NCBI GenBank assembly: GCA_002295635.1
Contig: DBHK01000011.1
Coordinates: forward strand, 27,359-91,358
Direction of reading: 5' to 3'
Length of the DNA: 64,000 nucleotides
Origin: UBA830 sp002295635
Lineage (GTDB): Bacteria > Pseudomonadota > Alphaproteobacteria > MPNO01 > UBA830
Below are positions 8,444-17,780 of this stretch, piece by piece (positions within the stretch are counted from its first letter, which is position 1; each line of letters begins with the position of its first letter). Below the pieces are notes generated by a model that worked only from the letters and a program-made list of their open reading frames with translations, ran no database searches and had not been told where the DNA came from. The position numbers and the translations under genes are program-made.

Positions 8444-9895
8444 CTAGCCATCGATCATCCCGGTAATATCAAGATACGTCTCTAAATGGTCGGCCAAAGC
8501 ATCAAGTGCTTGCTCAATACCGGCCTCATAGTTCATCGCCGCGCGCGCACCCGGGCGAATTCGCCGCAAAAAAGCTGACCGAAATGTATCAGAGGCGAAA
8601 ATTCCATGGACGTAACATCCGGCGACAAGCCCGTCGGCCGACACTGCGCCGTCTGGCCTACCCGACAGGTCGAGCATAGCGCGCTCGGTGCCCAAGCCGC
8701 AGGTTTGGCCTATATGCATTTCGTACCCTGATATAGCCGCTCCCGACCGCTTTTCAGTACCGGTTACCTGGACCAGAGTTTTGTTCGCCGTAAGCATAGT
8801 CTCTATGTCGAGCAAACCAAGCCCCTGCGCTTTCGATGCCGGACCCTCGATACCTTCCGGGTCAGATACTGTCTGGCCCAGCATCTGGTAGCCGCCGCAG
8901 ATTCCCATCACTGCGCCACCACGCCGTACATGGGCTGTGATATCGATGTCCCATCCTTGCTCAAACAAGAAAGACAGATCAGACAAAGTCGCCTTCGAGC
9001 CAGGCAGCAGAATCAGATCGGCATCGCCAGGCAGCGCCTCACCTTCCTTCACCATCGTCACTGATACATCTGGTTCGGCACGCAGTGGATCGAGATCGTC
9101 AAAGTTGGCGATAAGGGAAAACATAGGTACTGCGATTTTGATTACGCCTGATTTAGTATCCGCACCGCCGAGATTAAATGCGTCTTCTCGCGGCAGACGG
9201 GACGCACCCTCAAACCACGGTACTACACCATAATCCGTCATGCCTGTATGTTCCCGAATGATGGCACGGCCATCCCGAAACAATGACGGATCACCGCGAA
9301 ACTTATTAACGATGAAGCCGCGTGTGAGTTTCCGTTCGTGGTCGGACAGTAAATTCCAGGTGCCTACCAGCTGCGCAATCACGCCGCCCCGATCGATATC
9401 GCCGATCATTATCACTGAGACGTCAGCCGCAGCGGCGAAGCCCATATTTGCGATATCTCCAGCGCGCAGGTTGACCTCTGCCGCGCTACCCGCGCCTTCA
9501 ACAACGACGATATCAGCCGCCGCACTGAGCCGCGCAAAACTCTCCAGCACGGAGCTCATCAATTCGGGCTTCATAAGCTGGTAGTCGCGCGCCTTCGCAT
9601 TGCCAACTACCCGTCCCTGAACCACCACCTGCGCGCCGGTTTCGGTCTGCGGTTTCAGGAGCACCGGGTTCATGTCGGTGTGAAACGCCACCTCGCAGGC
9701 CCGGGCCTGTAATGCCTGCGCGCGCCCAATTTCTCCACCGTCAGCAGTTACAGCTGCGTTATTCGACATATTTTGCGGCTTAAACGGCCGAACGTTGAAT
9801 CCTCGCCTTATTAGTGCCCGACACAATCCTGCCACCAGTACCGACTTCCCGACGTCGGATCCGGTACCTTGCAGCATGAGGGCGGTTAGGGCCAT
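8444..9895 (-). CDS. cobQ: Cobyric acid synthase CobQ (glutamine-hydrolysing)
   Basis: At 483 residues this is full-length CobQ, which amidates four side chains of adenosylcobyrinic acid a,c-diamide. The N-terminal dethiobiotin-synthase-like domain carries the P-loop LQGTGSDVGKS and the PFKPQNMSNNAAVTADGGEI motif. The C-terminal class I amidotransferase domain has the nucleophile cysteine in GAVMGICGGYQMLGQ and the catalytic histidine region VAGCYVHGIF. The ATG chosen lies one base after the cobO stop; a start 14 codons earlier would run into cobO. It is the last visible gene of the riboswitch-led cobW-cobN-cobO-cobQ operon. Confidence 0.96.
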   Translation of the reverse strand: MALTALMLQGTGSDVGKSVLVAGLCRALIRRGFNVRPFKPQNMSNNAAVTADGGEIGRAQALQARACEVAFHTDMNPVLLKPQTETGAQVVVQGRVVGNAKARDYQLMKPELMSSVLESFARLSAAADIVVVEGAGSAAEVNLRAGDIANMGFAAAADVSVIMIGDIDRGGVIAQLVGTWNLLSDHERKLTRGFIVNKFRGDPSLFRDGRAIIREHTGMTDYGVVPWFEGASRLPREDAFNLGGADTKSGVIKIAVPMFSLIANFDDLDPLRAEPDVSVTMVKEGEALPGDADLILLPGSKATLSDLSFLFEQGWDIDITAHVRRGGAVMGICGGYQMLGQTVSDPEGIEGPASKAQGLGLLDIETMLTANKTLVQVTGTEKRSGAAISGYEMHIGQTCGLGTERAMLDLSGRPDGAVSADGLVAGCYVHGIFASDTFRSAFLRRIRPGARAAMNYEAGIEQALDALADHLETYLDITGMIDG

Positions 9896-9896
9896 T

Positions 9897-10520
9897 TTAG
9901 AACTCGATACCTTTTTGAGCACGGACGTTCTGTTCACGAAAGGGGTGTTTAATTTGCGTCATTTCAGTGACCAGATCGGCGGCGGCTACAAGTTCCGGTT
10001 TAGCGTTTCGGCCTGTCACTATCACGTGCAGCATCTCGCGCTTGTTAACGAGAACTTCCAGTACTTCAGTGAGATCTAAATAGTCATAGCGCAAGACGAT
10101 ATTGAGCTCATCGAGGATGACGAGGTCATAAGACGGATCGGCGATGATTTCCTTTGAGGCTTTCCATGCCTTTTCCGCCGCCGCAATGTCCCGCGCTTTG
10201 TCCTGGGTCTCCCAAGTAAAACCCTCACCCATTGTACGAATAGTTACCTGTTCGGGAAAGTGTTCCAACACAGTGCGTTCACCGGTTTCCCATTTGCCCT
10301 TCACATACTGGATGACACCAACCTTCATGCCATTACCGACCGCCCGCGCAGCAACCCCGAATGCTGCCGTCGATTTTCCCTTACCCTTGCCGGTGTGAAC
10401 AATCAGCAACCCTTTCTCAACCGTCTTGTTAGCTAACATCTTGTCGCGTGCTTCTTTTCGTTTTTTTGATTTCTCGTTTGCGAGAGTAAATTCTTCCGTT
10501 GTTTGCGGTTTTTTGGCCAT
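9897..10520 (-). CDS. cobO: Cob(I)yrinic acid a,c-diamide adenosyltransferase CobO/BtuR
   Basis: The 207-residue product has a basic N-terminal stretch (residues 18-32, rich in KK and KR) followed by the P-loop HTGKGKGKSTAAFG at about residues 42-55 and the ILDELNIVLRYDYLD motif, all standard for CobO/CobA/BtuR. It transfers the adenosyl group from ATP to Co(I) corrinoid. The start shares one base with the cobN stop (TGATG), so it is translationally coupled to cobN; the in-frame upstream ATG would overlap cobN and was rejected. Confidence 0.96.
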   Translation of the reverse strand: MAKKPQTTEEFTLANEKSKKRKEARDKMLANKTVEKGLLIVHTGKGKGKSTAAFGVAARAVGNGMKVGVIQYVKGKWETGERTVLEHFPEQVTIRTMGEGFTWETQDKARDIAAAEKAWKASKEIIADPSYDLVILDELNIVLRYDYLDLTEVLEVLVNKREMLHVIVTGRNAKPELVAAADLVTEMTQIKHPFREQNVRAQKGIEF

Positions 10521-13500
10521 CAGGCCACTCCCTTCAGATCTCTGAGATAGGTCCAGGCGGTGTTCGACCGCGGCCGCCATAGGCCGCGATCCTGTGCTTC
10601 AATCAAACGCTCAGCCATGTCGCGAAGAGCATGAGGGTTGCTCCGTTCTAGAAATTCCCGCACGTCTGGGTCGGCAAGATAGGCATCGAAAACTAGGTCG
10701 AATTGATGGTTTTTTACGCAGTGCGCAGTTGCGGCAAAGGCAAAGAGATAGTCGACGGTCGCTGCCATCTCAAACGCGCCCTTGTAGCCATGACGCATGA
10801 CGCCAGCTATCCATTTTGGGTTAACCACACGGGCTCGTACGACGCGGGCAATCTCGTCCTCAAGGCTCCGGATCTTGGGCGTTTCCGGGCGCGAATGATC
10901 ATTGTGCCAGACTGCCGGCTGATCACCTGAAAGATAGCGCACCGCGGCCGTTAGGCCGCCTTCAAACTGATAATAATCATCGGAGTCGAGAAGATCATGC
11001 TCGCGGTTATCCTGATTGTGGACGACCGCTTCTACGCCGCTCAAGCAACGCTCGAACAAACGGTGTTCGGGCTCACCTTCAGCGCCTTCACCGTAGGCGT
11101 AGCCGCCCCAAGCAATATAGGCGCGGGCGAGGTCGGCGTCGGTATCCCAACCACGCTCGTCTATCAGTGCCTGCAACCCCGCCCCATAGGCACCAGATTT
11201 AGAGCCAAACACGCGGTGGCCAGCGCGACGGCGCGCGGTATCCTCATCGATTCCTTCAGTCATAAGCGCAGCGGCGTCCTCAGCAACACGGGCAGCCAGG
11301 GGGTTTTGATCCAAGGGCTCATCCAAAGCAGCTACAGCGCGTGCAGCACTATCGAAAAGATTAATTTGTTGCGGAAAAGCGTCGCGGAAAAATCCTGACA
11401 ACCGCAGTGTGACGTCTACACGCGGGCGGTCCAGTATTTCAAGGGGCATGATCTCGAACCCCGTAACGCGGCCCGACCCACGGTCCCATTGTGGCTGAAC
11501 ACCCATCAACGCTAAGCCTTGAGCAATATCATCCCCTCCGGTCCTCATGTTGGACGTCCCCCACGCGGAAAGTGCCATACGCCGAGGCCATTCACCATGC
11601 TCCTGGGCATGTCGATGGATCAGCAGCGTTGCAGACCTCCAGCCTAGGGTCCACGCTGTAGGTGTAGGCACCGTGCGGGTATCGACCGAGTAGAAATTGC
11701 GTCCCGTCGGCAAAACTTCCACGCGCCCCCGCGTCGGCGCACCAGATGGACCCGGATTGACGAACCTACCATCTAGCGCGGCCAGCACACCACTGATCTC
11801 AGCCGAGCCACAAGCAGCCACACTGGGCGCGATGGTGTCACGGACGGTATCAATTACGACCCGTGTTGCAGGCCACGCGTCATCCGGTGTGCGACCTCCA
11901 ACCAAATCAAGTGCCAAGATTTCCAGCCGCTCAACTGTATCGCCATTCGTCCGCCAAGGGTCGTCGCCAGCTAGTGCGGCCGGCCGGGGTCCGGTCCACG
12001 GGTCACCCAAAAGGCAATCCAAGGGGTCGAAATCTTCCAATCCCAGATCAGCCGCCAGTGCCCGAATCAGAGAGGCGTCGCCATCCTGCCCGTCACCACG
12101 CGGCAGACGTACCAGCGCTACCAGAAGCGCATCGCGTAAGGAACCCTCCGGGCTGATCCCAAATACATGTAACCCGTCTCGGATCTGCAATTCTTTAAGC
12201 TCGCACAGATAATTGTCGAGCTTGGCAAGGGCCTCATCGGCGGGTTCATTCACACTAATGCCGCAATCAAGGTCGAGACCCGACGACCGTGTGAGTTCCA
12301 AAATCCGCTCTCGTAGAAGATTAATTCGGCGGGGATCTAAACCAGCGGCCTCGTAATATTCATCCACCAACCGCTCGAGATCCGCAAGTGGTCCATAGGT
12401 TTCAGCCCGTGCCAGCGGTGGCGTCAGGTGATCAACGATGACAGCGGAGGTCCGACGTTTCGCCTGTGTACCCTCACCGGGATCATTGACGATAAATGGA
12501 TATACGTTCGGCAACGGGCCAAGTGCCGCTTCCGGGAAACAGTTAACCGACAGCGCGAGTGACTTACCCGGCAGCCATTCCAAATTGCCATGCTTTCCCA
12601 TGTGGACAACGGCATCAGCGTTGAACTGCAGCCGTATCCAGGCATAGAACGCGAAATAGCTATGCGGCGGAACTAGGTCGGGGTCGTGATAAGATTTTGC
12701 CGGATCGATGTTATAACCGCGCGCAGGCTGTAGCCCGATAGCGATTTTCCCTAAGCGGAACACTGGGATCGCCAAAGCGCCGTAACCAACGGCGTCGTCC
12801 AAATAGAATGGGTCCGACTCTGGCGCTCCCCAACGTTCGGAGACCGCATCACGGATGGTTTGCGGCAAACCCGAGAAAAAGAACTGGTAATCGGCGATAG
12901 AAATCGTCTCCTCTACCCGACGAGCCAAGACCCCGTGATTGGTTGGCCCATCGAGGAGACGTGCGATCAAGGACGCACCATCGTTGGGTAGATTACTAAT
13001 CCCGTATCCAGAATCTTTCATAGCGTGGAGCAGGGTTATCGTACCAGCCGGCGTATCTAGCCCAACCCCATTGCCAAGGCGCCCGTCACGGTTTGGATAG
13101 TTGGCCAGCACCAGAGCAATACGGCGCTCAGGTGGAGGGGTTCTTGCAAGCCTAATCCAAGCAGCGGCGAGTTCAGCGACAAAATCAATTCTATCGAGAG
13201 ATGGAAGATGTTTGACAATAGCGGCCTGTGTGGCCGCGTCGAACCTAGCCTCAGACTTAAACGCCACAGCACGAGTCAGAACTCGACCGTCAACCTCGGG
13301 CAAGGCGACATTCATGGCAATATCACGGGCGACCAGCCCGGCGTCACTACCCGCCCAAACGTCTTCCGAAGTTGCCGAAAATACCGTCTGCAATACCGGG
13401 CAGTCAGCAGAGTCGAATGGGGTCCTGTTTCGCTCAACCCCGGGGGTGGAGACGGCGAAACCTGTCGTATTCAGGATCACATCGGGCGGCACATCGCAAA

Positions 13501-14260
13501 GGGTCTGTTCGACGACCCCGGCGGAGATAGATTCCTTCAGGCTCTGGATATAGATAGGTAGCGGATTTAGATCGCGTTTCTGAAGCGCGGCGATCATAGC
13601 ATCGACTGGTTCGGTGTTTCCCGACTGAAGCAGCGCCCGATAAAACGTTACGGCGGCAACTGGTGCATCCTTTTTCCAGTGTCGGTGCAGGACTGACATA
13701 TCGACCATCTGTGTATCTGGCCAATAGAGTCCCGCTGTCATCAAAGGAACTGGTTCAGCCCACTCGGAGTCTATCCCCAACAAATGCGCAGCATACCCCA
13801 GAAAGTTATCGATATTTGCAGACCCGCCATGGACCAGGTACTGCCACAAGCGATGAGCATCTTCAGAGGGTACCGTGCCATATTGGGCCAGTTCAGGGTC
13901 AGGTGTATCTTCGCCCGGTAAGGCTGCGAATCTGATGTCGTTACGGCGGCAGATATGGGCGATTTGCTCAACTCCATACGGCCAATAGGTCACCCCGCCA
14001 AGCAGCCGTATTACCACCAACTTCGCATGCGCAATAATCCCCGCGACATAGACGTCAACTGACATCGGATGCGTTAGCTGCAGAAAATTTGCTAGGCGAA
14101 GAGATGGGGCATCTGCACCCGCGCGTGATTGCCCGGCGGAAAGCGCGGTGAGTTCGGTATCTGCAGCGGAAAGAATGACAATATCACCCGACGTCTGACC
14201 CAGATCGACGGCTTCCGAACCATCGGAAAAAATCCCCGGCGTAGCCGCGAGAAGATGCAT
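10520..14260 (-). CDS. cobN: Cobaltochelatase large subunit CobN
   Basis: The 1246-residue product has the length and the signature VVHMGKHGNLEWLPGKSLAL of the H-subunit family (CobN/ChlH/BchH). ESLKESISAGVVEQTLCDV, YPNRDGRLGNGVGLDTP and the C-terminal NPKWIAGVMRHGYKGAFEMA are further conserved blocks. CobN binds hydrogenobyrinic acid a,c-diamide and receives cobalt with the help of the AAA+ subunits CobS and CobT; neither partner gene is in this window. The ATG at 14260 has a GGAG ribosome site and follows the cobW stop by one base; ten codons more are open upstream but overlap cobW. Confidence 0.96.
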   Translation of the reverse strand: MHLLAATPGIFSDGSEAVDLGQTSGDIVILSAADTELTALSAGQSRAGADAPSLRLANFLQLTHPMSVDVYVAGIIAHAKLVVIRLLGGVTYWPYGVEQIAHICRRNDIRFAALPGEDTPDPELAQYGTVPSEDAHRLWQYLVHGGSANIDNFLGYAAHLLGIDSEWAEPVPLMTAGLYWPDTQMVDMSVLHRHWKKDAPVAAVTFYRALLQSGNTEPVDAMIAALQKRDLNPLPIYIQSLKESISAGVVEQTLCDVPPDVILNTTGFAVSTPGVERNRTPFDSADCPVLQTVFSATSEDVWAGSDAGLVARDIAMNVALPEVDGRVLTRAVAFKSEARFDAATQAAIVKHLPSLDRIDFVAELAAAWIRLARTPPPERRIALVLANYPNRDGRLGNGVGLDTPAGTITLLHAMKDSGYGISNLPNDGASLIARLLDGPTNHGVLARRVEETISIADYQFFFSGLPQTIRDAVSERWGAPESDPFYLDDAVGYGALAIPVFRLGKIAIGLQPARGYNIDPAKSYHDPDLVPPHSYFAFYAWIRLQFNADAVVHMGKHGNLEWLPGKSLALSVNCFPEAALGPLPNVYPFIVNDPGEGTQAKRRTSAVIVDHLTPPLARAETYGPLADLERLVDEYYEAAGLDPRRINLLRERILELTRSSGLDLDCGISVNEPADEALAKLDNYLCELKELQIRDGLHVFGISPEGSLRDALLVALVRLPRGDGQDGDASLIRALAADLGLEDFDPLDCLLGDPWTGPRPAALAGDDPWRTNGDTVERLEILALDLVGGRTPDDAWPATRVVIDTVRDTIAPSVAACGSAEISGVLAALDGRFVNPGPSGAPTRGRVEVLPTGRNFYSVDTRTVPTPTAWTLGWRSATLLIHRHAQEHGEWPRRMALSAWGTSNMRTGGDDIAQGLALMGVQPQWDRGSGRVTGFEIMPLEILDRPRVDVTLRLSGFFRDAFPQQINLFDSAARAVAALDEPLDQNPLAARVAEDAAALMTEGIDEDTARRRAGHRVFGSKSGAYGAGLQALIDERGWDTDADLARAYIAWGGYAYGEGAEGEPEHRLFERCLSGVEAVVHNQDNREHDLLDSDDYYQFEGGLTAAVRYLSGDQPAVWHNDHSRPETPKIRSLEDEIARVVRARVVNPKWIAGVMRHGYKGAFEMAATVDYLFAFAATAHCVKNHQFDLVFDAYLADPDVREFLERSNPHALRDMAERLIEAQDRGLWRPRSNTAWTYLRDLKGVA

Positions 14261-14261
14261 C

Positions 14262-15308
14262 TCAGCTTCTCTCCAAACCACCCAACGCACTGGCGATAGC
14301 CGGCTTATCGAGGCCGGCTAGACCAATTATGACGAGCTGCGTTTCACGTACTTCACCATCCTTCCAGGGGCGGTCGAAGTATTGCTGCAAACGTGCACCG
14401 ACGCCCTGGACAATCATTCGCATATCTTTACCCGGGACGTCGACAAACCCTTTCACGCGGAGAATATCGTGGGCGTTTACGGCGGATACGAGGCGATTAA
14501 TCAGGGAATCCACCGATTCTATCGCACCAATTACGACCTCAAAGCTCTCGAAATCATCGTGATTATGCCCGTCTTCTGCGTCGTGATGCGACGGGCGCGC
14601 TTCCAGATCGTCCTCAGCTGCAGCTTCAATCCCCAAAAGCACATCAGTGTCAATAACGCCCCTGGTTGTTTTGACGATGCGCACACCGTCGCGCAGGCTA
14701 CTACCCACTTTATTAACCACGGTTTCTATGACGCCAGCATCCATCAGATCAGTCTTGTTTAGAAGTACCAGATCGGCACAGGCCAGCTGATCCTCATAGA
14801 GTTCGTGTAGCGGACTTTCATGGTCAAGTTCTTCGTCTTCAGCACGCATTGCATCGACCCTGTCGGGATCATCTGCAAACCGACCGTCGGCAACCGCCGG
14901 ACCGTCCAGTAGGGCGACGACCCCATCGACGGTCACCCGCGTGCGTACCTCTGGCCAGCCGAAAGCCTGGACCAGCGGCTTCGGTAGGGCAAGGCCAGAG
15001 GTTTCGATCAAAATATGATCAGGTAACTCTTCGCGGTCCAAGATCTTCTGGATCGTGGGCAGAAAATCGTCCGCCACCGTGCAACAGATGCAGCCATTAG
15101 CGAGCTCGAAGATATCATCGTCAGTACAACCAGGGTTGCCGCAGTCTTTGAGTAATTCTCCATCGACCGAGAGGTCACCAAATTCATTGATCACCAGAGC
15201 TAGTTTTTTCCCGTTGGCCTGTTTTATCAAGTTGCGGATCATCGTTGTTTTACCAGCACCAAGAAAACCAGTAATGACAGTCGCGGGAATTTTCTGAGCG
15301 ATAGCCAT
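14262..15308 (-). CDS. cobW: Cobalamin-biosynthesis G3E GTPase metallochaperone CobW
   Basis: The 348-residue product is a COG0523/CobW-type G3E GTPase. The P-loop TGFLGAGKTT lies at residues 13-22, the metal-binding CICC motif at residues 73-76, the guanine-specificity motif LLNKTDLMD further on, and a metal-binding insert with HHDAEDGHNHDDF around residue 240. CobW proteins are thought to deliver cobalt for corrin synthesis. The ATG has a strong GGAGG ribosome site and is the first gene behind the cobalamin riboswitch; the extra 21 upstream codons lie inside the leader and were rejected. Confidence 0.95.
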   Translation of the reverse strand: MAIAQKIPATVITGFLGAGKTTMIRNLIKQANGKKLALVINEFGDLSVDGELLKDCGNPGCTDDDIFELANGCICCTVADDFLPTIQKILDREELPDHILIETSGLALPKPLVQAFGWPEVRTRVTVDGVVALLDGPAVADGRFADDPDRVDAMRAEDEELDHESPLHELYEDQLACADLVLLNKTDLMDAGVIETVVNKVGSSLRDGVRIVKTTRGVIDTDVLLGIEAAAEDDLEARPSHHDAEDGHNHDDFESFEVVIGAIESVDSLINRLVSAVNAHDILRVKGFVDVPGKDMRMIVQGVGARLQQYFDRPWKDGEVRETQLVIIGLAGLDKPAIASALGGLERS

Positions 15309-15394
15309 GTTGTTTCCGCCTCCTCCGCAGAAAAAATAAACACGCATCGCTTGATGCCGTTCGCGAAGCACACCCCGGCCCGCGATCTTGCGAT

Positions 15395-15585
15395 ACGGCC
15401 GGCGTCCGGTCTCCTGGCTTACGGGTCGTCATTCAGCCCCTGCCTTCCAGCGAATTACCGCCGTGGCGCCGTTGGGGCGAACTAACCGTCTACAGTTGCG
15501 GGGGCAGCCGGGGCTCAGATTTCGATATCTCGCCCCGTTCCCGGTGTCGTCGGCAGAAGAACGGTACCCAAGAGTTGATGACTCG
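15395..15585 (-). promoter_or_regulatory. Cobalamin riboswitch upstream of cobW
   Basis: Read on the minus strand, the leader contains the conserved core CTGAGCCCCGGCTGCCCC, then CGCAACTGTAGACGG, and ends with the B12 box AAGCCAGGAGACCGG (about 15406-15420). This is the classical order of a cobalamin aptamer. It lies about 90 bases in front of the cobW start, so it should repress the cobW-cobN-cobO-cobQ operon when adenosylcobalamin is plentiful, probably at translation initiation because no terminator hairpin with a T-run was seen. The outer boundaries are approximate. Confidence 0.93.
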
Positions 15586-15754
15586 GCAAGTAATCAGATC
15601 TCATCGGAGACAAATAAAGCTACCGGGTACAGAGAGCCACAAATCATCAATTAAGCTCTGAAGATAAATAATGGTAAGAAATGCTAATTATTTTTATGCT
15701 AGACCTTTTCAGAATAACGCGGATCAGCTTATGTTTGGAACAGGAGAGGTAAAA

Positions 15755-15928
15755 ATGAACCAACAGGTAATTAAAGAATCGGCAGTGGGGTCAAATGTTC
15801 TAGCGTCAGCAGTTCTCGCGATTTTGCTGGGAGCTTTTATAGTATTAGGCACCGGCTTTGCACATTCAGATACTATCCACAATGCCGCGCATGACAGTAG
15901 GCATTCATTCGCTTTTCCCTGTCACTGA
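15755..15928 (+). CDS. cbtB: Cobalt transporter subunit CbtB
   Basis: The 57-residue product has one transmembrane helix (about residues 17-36) followed by a His-rich C-terminus, HSDTIHNAAHDSRHSF ending in PCH, which is the hallmark of CbtB. The start ATG has a perfect AGGAGAGG ribosome site; earlier in-frame codons lack support. CbtB acts in the inner membrane with CbtA as a predicted B12-related cobalt transporter. cbtA follows 14 bases downstream. The gene is divergent from the riboswitch-controlled cobW operon; no second aptamer was found on its own strand. Confidence 0.93.
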   Translation: MNQQVIKESAVGSNVLASAVLAILLGAFIVLGTGFAHSDTIHNAAHDSRHSFAFPCH

Positions 15929-15942
15929 GAACGTAACAGCAT

Positions 15943-16686
15943 ATGTTAAGGCGAATTTTATTTACCGCTATAATCTCTGGATTGCTGGGAGGAGTGGTGG
16001 TTTCGATCGTACAGCATTTTACTACTACACCTATCATTCTGCAGTCAGAAACCTTTGAAGGAGGCAGCGAGCAGGGCGACAAGCATAGTCTCCTTAAAAA
16101 AGGAGTAACGTTAATCCCTCCAGCAAGTGCCCACGGCTCGCATAATGGCAGTGAAAAGCTGGAAGCTGAAAGCTGGGCACCCAACGACGGCCTCCAAAGG
16201 ACAATGTATACGTGCTTAGCTAACTTATTAACTGGTGTTGGGTTCGCGTTGATTATAACAGCATGTTTTGCTCTTTCAGGCGGTTCTATTAACGGCCGCC
16301 GTGGCCTTCTTTGGGGGCTTGCCGGCTTTTTTAGCATCAGCCTAGCGCCGGCCCTCGGTCTACCGCCGGAAGTACCCGGTGCTATGGCTGCAGCGCTTGG
16401 TGATCGTCAGCTCTGGTGGTTTCTGTGTGTTGGCCTTACTGCTGCCGGACTATGGGTCATGGTTTTTCGAATCGGCGTTCCTTGGGCAGTGACTGGAATA
16501 GTTTTTTTAGCACTACCGCATCTGATTGGCGCGCCAGTACCCGACCGGATCGGCGGCCCAGTACCGCCCGAACTAGCTGCACATTTCGTCTCGGCTTCGT
16601 TGGCAACGGCCGCAGTATTCTGGTGTGCAACCGGCTGGTTGGCGGGGAACTTCTGGAACCACTTCGCGGCAGAAAAGACGGCCTAA
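15943..16686 (+). CDS. cbtA: Cobalt transporter subunit CbtA
   Basis: The 247-residue membrane protein starts MLRRILFTAIISGLLGGVVV and shows about five hydrophobic helices (residues 5-25, 90-112, 117-135, 150-170 and 215-235 approximately), with LAPALGLPPEVPGAMAA and LPHLIGAPVPDRIGGPVPPELA as the family's conserved proline- and glycine-rich loops. CbtA is the predicted permease partner of CbtB for cobalt entry and is commonly found beside B12 genes, as here. Transport specificity is inferred from family and context. Confidence 0.92.
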   Translation: MLRRILFTAIISGLLGGVVVSIVQHFTTTPIILQSETFEGGSEQGDKHSLLKKGVTLIPPASAHGSHNGSEKLEAESWAPNDGLQRTMYTCLANLLTGVGFALIITACFALSGGSINGRRGLLWGLAGFFSISLAPALGLPPEVPGAMAAALGDRQLWWFLCVGLTAAGLWVMVFRIGVPWAVTGIVFLALPHLIGAPVPDRIGGPVPPELAAHFVSASLATAAVFWCATGWLAGNFWNHFAAEKTA

Positions 16687-16702
16687 ATACAGCGGTTTAC
16701 GC

Positions 16703-17713
16703 CTAATTACCTCTACTCACTGCCGCTTCTTCAAAAGTAGCCATGCCGTTATGCGCCGCGACGGCACACCTAAGCAAACCCAGCGCGACTGCCCCACCCG
16801 ATGCCTCGCCTAAACCCATTCCAAGGTCGAGAAGCGGTTCCTTACCGAGTTTATTGAGCAGAAGCCGATGCCCCGGCTCGCTAGATAAATGCCCAGGGAC
16901 GCAGTGATCAAGCGCGCCACAGACAGTTCGTTCGAGCACTGCTACCGCAGCGGTAGCAACAAACCCATCGAGGATCACCGGAATCCCGCTACACCGTGCA
17001 GAAAGAACGACACCGGCCATGGCGGCCATTTCACGCCCGCCAACACGTTTCAACGCTTCCAGAGGATTATCCAAATTTTTACCATGGAATTTCATTGCTG
17101 CCGCGACGGCCCGAGTCTTCACCGCGACTCCTGCCGCATCGAGCCCAGTCCCCGGTCCAGTCCAGTCAGCCGGTCTCCCGCCAAACAACGCGCAGGACAA
17201 AGCCGCAGCCGAGGTTGTGTTGCCGATTCCCATTTCTCCAACCACCAATACGTCAGCCTCTTCATTTAAGGCGTCGTATCCAGTCCCAAATGCCGAGGCA
17301 AGTTCTTCTGTCGACATCGCGGATGCCACGGTAAAGTTGGCCGTGGGTCGGTCAAGCTCGAGATCGATAACGCTTAGCTTCGCGCCCTGGATTTCAGCCA
17401 GCTGGTTGATAGCAGCACCCCCGTCGGCAAAATTGGCAACCATCTGGCGCGTGACCGTCGGAGGAAACGCAGATACGCCCTGTTCCGTGACACCGTGATT
17501 ACCTGCGAAAACAAGGATCTCCATATTTTCCAGCCGAGGAGGATAACGGCCCTGGCAGGCGGCACACCAGGAAGAGAGTTCTTCCAAGCGGCCCAGTGAA
17601 CCGGCAGGTTTGGTAAGGTTTGCTTCTCGTGCAATCGTCCTCTTTGCCGAATCAGTATCGAGATGGGGTAAATTTTCAAGTTGTCGAACTATGGCATCCT
17701 GGTTCAAAATCAT
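16703..17713 (-). CDS. cobT: Nicotinate-nucleotide-dimethylbenzimidazole phosphoribosyltransferase CobT
   Basis: The 336-residue product matches the CobT/CobU family: the N-terminal KPAGSLGRLEELSSW, VFAGNHGVTEQGVSAFPP near residue 70, GEMGIGNTTSAAALSCALFG near residue 160, and the catalytic glutamate in LLDLGMGLGEASGGAVAL near the C-terminus. It makes alpha-ribazole phosphate from dimethylbenzimidazole and nicotinate mononucleotide. It is divergent from cobS, with about 67 bases between the starts, and converges with cbtA. This CobT is not the AAA+ chelatase subunit that shares the name. Confidence 0.96.
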   Translation of the reverse strand: MILNQDAIVRQLENLPHLDTDSAKRTIAREANLTKPAGSLGRLEELSSWCAACQGRYPPRLENMEILVFAGNHGVTEQGVSAFPPTVTRQMVANFADGGAAINQLAEIQGAKLSVIDLELDRPTANFTVASAMSTEELASAFGTGYDALNEEADVLVVGEMGIGNTTSAAALSCALFGGRPADWTGPGTGLDAAGVAVKTRAVAAAMKFHGKNLDNPLEALKRVGGREMAAMAGVVLSARCSGIPVILDGFVATAAVAVLERTVCGALDHCVPGHLSSEPGHRLLLNKLGKEPLLDLGMGLGEASGGAVALGLLRCAVAAHNGMATFEEAAVSRGN

Positions 17714-17780
17714 ATCTTCGCTATGGGAGTAAAATTAGCCTGCGGCGACGGCACCCCACTGATAACATTTCGGTGACATC

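Noticed and set aside
15388..15654. Plus-strand frame of 88 codons across the riboswitch
   Set aside because: It is the complement of the conserved cobalamin aptamer, which explains the open frame and GC-rich composition.
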